Made by a program: the position numbers and the translations under genes. Positions 13,867-19,323 of a DNA stretch of 19,323 nucleotides are shown here, in pieces (positions within the stretch are counted from its first letter, which is position 1; every line of letters starts with the position of its first letter). The stretch is taken from NCBI GenBank assembly GCA_042088875.1, contig JBELLF010000018.1, forward strand, positions 1 through 19,323, read 5' to 3'. The stretch is from Marisimplicoccus framensis_A. GTDB lineage: Bacteria; Bacteroidota; Bacteroidia; Flavobacteriales; Flavobacteriaceae. The notes beneath the pieces were generated by a model. The model saw nothing but the letters and a program-made list of their open reading frames with translations. It was not told the DNA's origin and made no database searches.

Positions 13867-15781
13867 GCTTTGCTGATAAAAGTTTCTTTAAGCTATAGTA
13901 ACTCATAACCTCTTCAAGAACTTCATCCTTGTCATCTTTACTGTTGTCTTGAAGCTCGTTAATCTTTTTATCAATCAAATACCTTCTCATATTTAGTATA
14001 GTCTCATTAACTAGTTGACTTAATTCACTACCAATTTTTTTTACATAAATGTTTTTTTTCTCCCAATCATGAAGCTGATATTTTTCATCATTTATTAGAA
14101 TATCTGAAACTATTTTACTGGAAATAGGTTCAAGATCATTTATAAAACTGTCAATTGAAACTAACTTTTGATTATGGAAACTATTAATAAGCTTATTGTA
14201 TATCTCTTTAAAAGGTTCATGGGTAAATTCAATCTCATCTTGTTGAAGATCTAAATATATTTTTTCAAAAACCTTAGACCTAATTTCTTTTTTATTTTCA
14301 ACAATATCTCCTTTTTCATTTTTATTTAAAATTATATCCTCAAAAAGTATTTCTTCAGCGCCATATTTTAACAAAATGCTTATAATTTGTCTTTCTAATT
14401 GATATATATATTCACTTCTATTTTCTTTTTTTGAAGTTTTAACCTTTAATAAATTATTTCTAGAATAATTTAGGGTTTTAGTTTTTTTTATTTTTTTGGC
14501 TGTCTCAATACTAGAGAAAGATCTAAAAAGAGACGACTCATCTATAGATAAAACAGAAGAAAGTTTCTTAATGTAAACCTCTTGTTTAAGAGAATCGGGA
14601 ATTAGAGAAATTGATTTAAGAATACTTTTAATTATATTGACTTTTTTATCCTCATCATTTTCATATTCTTTATTAACACTTAATTTAAAATCTATCAGAT
14701 CCTTTGATTGTTCATCAATATAATTAATCATTTTATCACGCTTATGTTTTTTAACGAAGCTATCAGGATCTTCCCCATCAGGGAAAGGGCAGATTCTAAC
14801 ATTTAAGCCTTCCTCTAAAATCATATCAATACTTCTTAATGATGCCGATAGACCTGCTTGGTCTCCATCAAAAAGAATTACAATGTTTGGTGTTAGTCTT
14901 TTAATAAGAATTATTTGATCTTTGGTTAGAGAAGTTCCAGACGAAGCCAAAACATTTTTTATTCCATGCTCATGTAATTGAACAACATCCATATAACCTT
15001 CAACTAAATAACAAACATCATCTTTCACGATAAACTGTTTAGATTCATAAATACCATATAGAGTCTTACTTTTATTATAGATTTTACTTTCTGGAGAATT
15101 TATATATTTTGCAAGTTTTTTATTTGAATCAATTATTCTACCTCCAAATCCTAGTATCCTACCGGAAATACTTTTAATTGGAAACATAATTCTCCCTTTA
15201 AATCTATCAACATAATTATCTTCATTTGAAATAACCAAACCTGTCTCAATTAAATAATCCCTAGCGAATCCATTTTCAATTGAATTTTTGTAAAAACTAT
15301 TTTTAGAATCAGGGCTAAAGCCAATATTAAAGTTATCAATTGTTGAATCTGAAAGACCCCTATTTATTAAATAATCTTTCACAATATCTTCCTTAGATAA
15401 AATATTTTGAAAGTATTCTTGAGCAAATGAGTTAATAATAAATAGAGATTCTCTTGCATTTCTTTCTTCGACATTTTCAGATTTATCTGTTGTCTCTATT
15501 ATTTCTATGTTATACTTATTAGCTAGGTATCGAATTGATTCTGGATAGTTGAATTGTTCATGCTCCATAAGAAAGGCAATTACATTACCTCCTTTACCAG
15601 AACTGAAATCTTTCCAAATCTGTTTTGATGGAGAAACAATAAAGCTTGGTGTTTTTTCATTAGTAAAAGGGCTTAAACCTTTAAAATTAGCACCAGTTTT
15701 TTTTAAAGCTATAAAATCAGATATAACCTCTTCAACTCTTGCATATTCAAAAACTTTGTCAATAGTCTCTTTACTAATCAA
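13850..15781 (-). CDS. dnaG: DNA primase DnaG lacking the zinc-finger ligands
   Basis: Makes RNA primers for replication together with the DnaB helicase. The 643-residue protein keeps the fold order: N-terminal zinc-ribbon-like module (about 30-75), RNA polymerase core (RFKGRIMFPI at 193-202), TOPRIM catalytic acids in VEGYMD (260-265), FDGDQAG (304-310) and DGEDPD (335-340), and a long helical C-terminal helicase-binding part. In the N-terminal module the four metal ligands of other primases (CPFH and CFGC) are SPFT (37-40) and DFSS (58-61), so it probably binds no zinc by the usual site, though the surrounding NEKTPSF and GKGGNVIAFLMEHE are intact. The start is TTG at 15781, giving the family-like MISKETIDKVFEYARVEEVI; no ATG is available nearby. 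It is the last gene after queA and a prenyl synthase. Confidence 0.95.
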   Translation of the reverse strand: MISKETIDKVFEYARVEEVISDFIALKKTGANFKGLSPFTNEKTPSFIVSPSKQIWKDFSSGKGGNVIAFLMEHEQFNYPESIRYLANKYNIEIIETTDKSENVEERNARESLFIINSFAQEYFQNILSKEDIVKDYLINRGLSDSTIDNFNIGFSPDSKNSFYKNSIENGFARDYLIETGLVISNEDNYVDRFKGRIMFPIKSISGRILGFGGRIIDSNKKLAKYINSPESKIYNKSKTLYGIYESKQFIVKDDVCYLVEGYMDVVQLHEHGIKNVLASSGTSLTKDQIILIKRLTPNIVILFDGDQAGLSASLRSIDMILEEGLNVRICPFPDGEDPDSFVKKHKRDKMINYIDEQSKDLIDFKLSVNKEYENDEDKKVNIIKSILKSISLIPDSLKQEVYIKKLSSVLSIDESSLFRSFSSIETAKKIKKTKTLNYSRNNLLKVKTSKKENRSEYIYQLERQIISILLKYGAEEILFEDIILNKNEKGDIVENKKEIRSKVFEKIYLDLQQDEIEFTHEPFKEIYNKLINSFHNQKLVSIDSFINDLEPISSKIVSDILINDEKYQLHDWEKKNIYVKKIGSELSQLVNETILNMRRYLIDKKINELQDNSKDDKDEVLEEVMSYYSLKKLLSAKLNRVV

Positions 15782-15810
15782 ACCTTTTAATTTAGCTTTA
15801 ATATAATAAA

Positions 15811-16782
15811 TTAATACTTTCGGTCAATGATATAATCCAATAAGATTTTAAGTGAATTTTTTGATTCGTTATCTGGAAAGTTTTCAAGTATTTTTAGTGC
15901 TTTATTTTTATAATCTAACATTACACTTTCAGCATATTTAAATCCTTCATATTGATTCACAAACATATTAATAATCATCTTATCTTCTTTTGAAAGTTTT
16001 TTTCTTTTTAGAACAGATCTAATTGATCTACGATCAACTTGACTTGCCTTTTTAATTGCATAAATTAATGGAAGGGTGATTTTTTGACTTTTTAAATCAT
16101 CTTTAGTTGGCTTTCCAATTCTTTTTTTAGAATAATCAAAAAGGTCATCCTTTATTTGAAAAATAATTCCTAAGAATAATCCAAAATTTTCAACATTTTT
16201 ATTTTTTTCACTACCAGATGAAATCAGCCCAAGCATACAACAACATGAAAATAAAGATGCTGTTTTTTTTGTAATTAACATGATATACTCTTCTTCTGTT
16301 ATCTTAAAGCTCCTTGACTTTTGAATTTGAAATAGCTCTCCCTCTGAAATTTCTTTTACCGCATTTGACACCTGGTCTAATAAATCATAGTCTTTATTTT
16401 GAGTAGAAATTAGTAAAGCTTTAGATAAAAAAAAGTCTCCTACTAATACAGAAATTTTATTTTTCCATAAAGCATTAATAGTAAGAAACTTTCTTCTAAT
16501 ATTACTATCATCTACAACATCATCATGAATTAGTGAAGCAGAGTGAATGAGCTCAACTAAATTGGCAGCCCTATATGTTTTTGATGAAACTTTTCCGTTG
16601 GAAAACATCTTAGAAAAAAGAATAACAAGGATAGGTCTAATTTGTTTTCCTTTTCTTTTTAATATATATTTTAATATTAGATCAAGTAACCTAATTTTAG
16701 AGGAGACTGAATTAAAAAATTGTTCTTCAAAAATTTTTAATTCTTGAGAAATGGGATTTTTTATTTTTTTGGAAATATTCAA
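15811..16782 (-). CDS. Trans-polyprenyl diphosphate synthase (IspB-like)
   Basis: Head-to-tail trans-prenyltransferase that lengthens an allylic diphosphate with isopentenyl diphosphate. The 323-residue, all-helical protein has GKQIRP (45-50), the first Asp-rich motif DDVVD (87-91, in SLIHDDVVDDSNIRR), GDFFLSKA (115-122) and the second, DDLFD (212-216, in QIKDDLFDY). The residues four and five places before the first Asp-rich motif are small (A82, S83), which in this family goes with long products rather than farnesyl diphosphate. The likely use is the menaquinone side chain, MK-6 in most flavobacteria, but chain length cannot be read from sequence. The start is TTG at 16782; MNISKKIKNPISQELKIFE fits flavobacterial homologues. 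It lies 8-9 bases after queA and 29 before dnaG. Confidence 0.9.
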   Translation of the reverse strand: MNISKKIKNPISQELKIFEEQFFNSVSSKIRLLDLILKYILKRKGKQIRPILVILFSKMFSNGKVSSKTYRAANLVELIHSASLIHDDVVDDSNIRRKFLTINALWKNKISVLVGDFFLSKALLISTQNKDYDLLDQVSNAVKEISEGELFQIQKSRSFKITEEEYIMLITKKTASLFSCCCMLGLISSGSEKNKNVENFGLFLGIIFQIKDDLFDYSKKRIGKPTKDDLKSQKITLPLIYAIKKASQVDRRSIRSVLKRKKLSKEDKMIINMFVNQYEGFKYAESVMLDYKNKALKILENFPDNESKNSLKILLDYIIDRKY

Positions 16783-16791
16783 ATCCTAAGC

Positions 16792-17841
16792 TTAGATAAT
16801 CATCATAGCATCTCCATATGAGAAGAAGTTATATTTTTTCTTGATTGCTTCTTTATATGCTTTTAAAACAAAATCAACTCCACCAAAAGCTGAAACCATC
16901 ATTATTAAAGTTGATTTGGGTGTATGAAAATTGGTAATCATTGAATTAGCAATAGCAAAATCATAAGGTGGATATATGAATTTATGAGTCCAACCTTCAT
17001 ATGGATTAATAGTTCCAAAGGATGAAACAGAACTTTCAAGACCTCTCATTACTGTTGTGCCAACTGCACAAATTCTTTTATTATTTTTTAAGGCATTATT
17101 AATTGTGTTGGCTGAGTTTTCACTAATTATAAGTTCTTCGCTATCCATTTTATGCTTAGATAAATCTTCAACATCAACTGGACTAAAGGTTCCTAATCCT
17201 ACATGAAGTGTAATTTCAGGAAGAAGCACTCCTTTAATTTCAAGTCTTTTGAGTAAATGTTTTGAAAAATGCAAACCAGCAGTTGGTGCAGCAACAGCTC
17301 CTTCATTCTTTGCAAATATAGTTTGATATCTGTCTTTATCATTTTCTTCAACAGGCCTATTTATATATTTTGGAAGGGGAGTTTCACCTAATTCTTGTAA
17401 TTTATTTCGAAACTCATCATAAGGGCCATCAAAAAGAAACCTTAATGTTCTTCCTCTCGATGTAGTGTTATCAATAACTTCAGCAACTAGACTTTCGTCC
17501 TTTCCAAAATAAAGCTTATTTCCAATTCTAATTTTTCTAGCAGGGTCTACCAAAACATCCCAGAGTCTCTGATCCTTGTTTAATTCTCTTAAAAGAAATA
17601 CTTCAATTCTTGCACCAGTTTTTTCCTTATTACCATATAACCTTGCTGGAAAAACTTTAGTATTATTTAATACAATTACATCTCCTTCGTTGAAATAGTC
17701 AATAATATCTTTAAAGACTATATGTTCAATTGTCTGATCTTTTCTATTTAAAAGCATTAATTTACTTTCATCTCTTTCTTCAGATGGATACTGTGCGAAA
17801 AGTTTTGGAGGTAACTTATAATCAAAATTAGATAACTTCAT
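16792..17841 (-). CDS. queA: S-adenosylmethionine:tRNA ribosyltransferase-isomerase QueA
   Basis: Transfers and rearranges the ribosyl part of SAM onto preQ1 at position 34 of tRNA, giving epoxyqueuosine. The 349-residue protein is full length and shows MKLSNFDYKLPPKLFAQYP at the N terminus, VLNNTKVFPARL (55-66), GARIEVFLLREL, the strongly conserved AAPTAGLHFS, LHVGLGTFSPV, and TNFHTPKSTLIMMVSAFGG towards the C terminus. ATG at 17841 follows a good promoter by about 20 bases. It leads a probable three-gene transcript with the prenyl synthase and dnaG; no functional link between them is evident, and the arrangement is likely just compact packing. Confidence 0.97.
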   Translation of the reverse strand: MKLSNFDYKLPPKLFAQYPSEERDESKLMLLNRKDQTIEHIVFKDIIDYFNEGDVIVLNNTKVFPARLYGNKEKTGARIEVFLLRELNKDQRLWDVLVDPARKIRIGNKLYFGKDESLVAEVIDNTTSRGRTLRFLFDGPYDEFRNKLQELGETPLPKYINRPVEENDKDRYQTIFAKNEGAVAAPTAGLHFSKHLLKRLEIKGVLLPEITLHVGLGTFSPVDVEDLSKHKMDSEELIISENSANTINNALKNNKRICAVGTTVMRGLESSVSSFGTINPYEGWTHKFIYPPYDFAIANSMITNFHTPKSTLIMMVSAFGGVDFVLKAYKEAIKKKYNFFSYGDAMMII

Positions 17842-17859
17842 AGAACTTTATTAAGATCG

Positions 17860-17891
17860 CAAATATAGTGTTCTAGAATACCGAAAGTCAA
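17860..17891 (-). promoter_or_regulatory. queA promoter (-33 TTG and -7 TATATTTG)
   Basis: In the 58-base gap between aroA and queA the minus strand has TTG at 17891-17889, a 21-base spacer, and TATATTTG at 17867-17860. This is the best two-part match to the Bacteroidetes primary sigma promoter in the window. Transcription would start near 17853, about 12 bases before the queA ATG, which leaves no room for a preQ1 riboswitch. Confidence 0.75.
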
Positions 17892-17899
17892 GTATTTAA

Positions 17900-19126
17900 C
17901 TATTTATTTTTTGAAATCTCAAATCCAAGTTCTTCAAGATGATCCCAAAAGCTAACATAAGACTTTGTAACAACCATTGGATCATTAATTATTATTGGAT
18001 TTAACATAGATAGTGGAACAAAAGACATAGCCATCCTATGATCATCATAAGTATCTATTGAAATATTTGATTTGAGTTTTGACTTATTTTCTAAATGTAA
18101 AGAATTATCTGTTATTTCTATTTTATCAACTTCAAATTTTTGAATTTCAGATCTCAATGCTTTAAGTCTATCTGTTTCTTTTATTTTGAGTGTTTTTAGG
18201 CCATAAAGATCGCAATCAATTCCTAGACCTAAACATGTTACAACTATTGTCTGAGCAAGATCAGGATTATTTGAAAGATCTAATGATATTTTTTTTTTGG
18301 TTTTGCGATCAGACTTAGTTAGATGAATTCCATTATTAATAAATGTAGTTTTAACACCTAAATCTCTATAAATGTGAACTAGTTCAAAGTCTCCTTGTAT
18401 ACTATTTTTATAGTAAGTGTTTAAAGTTAAATTTGATAAATCTGATAATGCTACAATACTGTAAAAATATGATGCAGAGCTCCAGTCTGACTCAACTACT
18501 TGACTTGGTATTTTATTGTTTGATAATGAATTAATGAAAATTTGATTAGATTTAAGCTTAACATTACCTCCAATTCTTTCAATTATTTTTTTTGTCATCT
18601 CAATATATGGTAGAGAGGTTATTTCTGTTGAGAGATTAATAACTAGTCCGTTTTGTAGAGATACTCCAAGCATCATAAGAGATGAGATATATTGAGAACT
18701 TACATTTGCAGGAAGGTGAACTTGTTTTTTATTTATTACTCTACCATTAATTTTAATTGGAGGATAACCTTCATTCTCTAAATATGATATATCAACCCCT
18801 AGCTCTCTTAGAGCATCAACCAAAATTGAAATAGGTCTTTCTTTCATTCTTTTTGATCCAGTTAGAATAACAGATGAGTTCTCAATTGATGAAAAATAAG
18901 ATGTTAGGAACCTCATTGCAGTACCAGCATGCCCAATATCAATTTCCTCTTCACTTGAATTAATTGCAGACATCATAACTTTTACATCATCTGAATCAGA
19001 AATATTTTTTATCTCAAAATAATAGGTGAAAGCTCTTAGGGCTAATAGTCTATTTGACTCACTTTTTGAGCCACTAATATTTAAAGCCCCTTCTATTGAT
19101 TTTGATTTTTTTGAAATTTCAAACAT
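17900..19126 (-). CDS. aroA: 3-phosphoshikimate 1-carboxyvinyltransferase AroA (EPSP synthase)
   Basis: Sixth step of the shikimate pathway: joins shikimate-3-phosphate and phosphoenolpyruvate. The 408-residue protein is slightly short for the family (about 425-430) but has all landmarks: SGSKSESNR (18-26) with substrate-binding Lys, Ser and Arg, GHAGTAMRFLTSYFS (65-79), RPISILVDALRELGVD, SSQYISSLMM, ESDWSSASYFY, NNPDLAQTIVVTCLGLG with the catalytic Asp, KETDRLKALRSE and DDHRMAMSF. The PEP-site wording GHAGTAMRF differs from the GNAGTAMRP of E. coli, with His for Asn and Phe for the Pro whose change affects glyphosate binding; as I recall this is usual in flavobacteria. Codons for TKKKI contain ten consecutive A (plus-strand positions 18289-18298). 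The ATG overlaps the upstream mazG-like stop by one base (TAATG). Confidence 0.96.
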   Translation of the reverse strand: MFEISKKSKSIEGALNISGSKSESNRLLALRAFTYYFEIKNISDSDDVKVMMSAINSSEEEIDIGHAGTAMRFLTSYFSSIENSSVILTGSKRMKERPISILVDALRELGVDISYLENEGYPPIKINGRVINKKQVHLPANVSSQYISSLMMLGVSLQNGLVINLSTEITSLPYIEMTKKIIERIGGNVKLKSNQIFINSLSNNKIPSQVVESDWSSASYFYSIVALSDLSNLTLNTYYKNSIQGDFELVHIYRDLGVKTTFINNGIHLTKSDRKTKKKISLDLSNNPDLAQTIVVTCLGLGIDCDLYGLKTLKIKETDRLKALRSEIQKFEVDKIEITDNSLHLENKSKLKSNISIDTYDDHRMAMSFVPLSMLNPIIINDPMVVTKSYVSFWDHLEELGFEISKNK

Positions 19127-19323
19127 TACTTAAGTTTTTTGTTTGATTTATGTCTTTGTCTGTCTCTCTCTGTTTTTTTGGATAGATTGTTTTTAAATGA
19201 TTTTTCGAGGTCAATTCCTGTCTGATTTGCAAGACATATCAGAACAAATAATACATCTGATAACTCATCACCTAGATCATCTATATTATCATTTTCTTTC
19301 AAACTTTGCTCACCATACTTTCT
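19126..19323 (-). CDS. MazG-like nucleotide pyrophosphohydrolase (5' end cut by window edge)
   Basis: I translated the last 198 bases of the minus strand: 65 residues and a TAA stop, open to the window edge. GDELSDVLFVLICLANQTG is the C-terminal half of the EExxE/ExxD metal-binding helix pair of the MazG-like NTP pyrophosphohydrolase superfamily. The tail TERDRQRHKSNKKLK is the basic ending I know from the short (about 110-residue) flavobacterial proteins of this group. Such all-alpha enzymes hydrolyse nucleoside triphosphates to monophosphates and are thought to clean the nucleotide pool; the substrate here is unknown. The stop shares one base with the aroA start (TAATG), so aroA is probably translated by coupling. 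The N-terminal EExxE part is outside the window. Confidence 0.82.
   Translation of the reverse strand, partial: RKYGEQSLKENDNIDDLGDELSDVLFVLICLANQTGIDLEKSFKNNLSKKTERDRQRHKSNKKLK

Noticed and set aside
13850..15781. dnaG as a decaying pseudogene because its zinc ligands are missing
   Set aside because: The frame is intact over 643 codons, the TOPRIM acids are present and the same substitutions are known to me from other flavobacteria.
17842..17899. preQ1 riboswitch upstream of queA
   Set aside because: The gap is 58 bases and holds a promoter whose leader is only about 12 bases; no aptamer can fit.
1..19323. Hidden mobile element, defence system or biosynthetic cluster
   Set aside because: Almost every base belongs to a recognised housekeeping gene or a short promoter gap; no integrase, transposase, terminal repeats or marked change in base composition is seen.

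Overview
The window is an AT-rich (about 30% GC by eye), tightly packed housekeeping region from a member of the Bacteroidetes, very probably a marine, low-GC flavobacterium (Flavobacteriales). Five things point there: Bacteroidetes-type wording in the cell-wall genes (MurG SPNVAENHQ, MraY with an extra loop, a short FtsL-like protein); a gldC gliding-motility gene; a DnaG primase without zinc ligands, in the form I recall from flavobacteria; promoters with the Bacteroidetes -7 motif TAnnTTTG; and no Shine-Dalgarno pattern. No tRNA, rRNA, insertion sequence, prophage or CRISPR array is visible. No gene-free stretch exceeds 300 bases; the largest gap is 216 bases (10470-10685).

Positions 1-10469, minus strand: a division and cell wall (dcw) operon in the order mraZ - rsmH - ftsL-like - ftsI - murE - mraY - murD - ftsW - murG - murC (cut by the left edge). 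Neighbours overlap by 4-11 bases or lie 0-2 bases apart, so this is almost certainly one transcription unit with coupled translation. It starts at a Bacteroidetes promoter overlain by three direct repeats AAAGTGG-N3, which look like an MraZ operator. The set covers MurNAc-pentapeptide assembly except MurF, lipid I and II synthesis, and the FtsW/FtsI septal synthase pair.

Positions 10470-13866: a divergent block. On the plus strand are an alpha/beta hydrolase and the ribosome-assembly GTPase engB. On the minus strand is gldC, whose 3' end overlaps engB. Then nadE and a LuxR-type response regulator are on the plus strand. The gldC and nadE promoters interleave around a palindrome. gldB, the usual partner of gldC, is not between gldC and nadE.

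Positions 13850-19323, minus strand: mazG-like (cut by the right edge) - aroA, then after a good promoter queA - polyprenyl diphosphate synthase - dnaG. dnaG meets the response regulator tail to tail with a 17-base overlap.

I see no clear accessory or defence system. The points worth a second look are regulatory (mraZ operator, gldC/nadE palindrome) and degenerate or missing parts in core proteins: zinc-less DnaG, a response regulator with Glu for the phospho-Asp, FtsI without a PASTA tail, and gldC without gldB.
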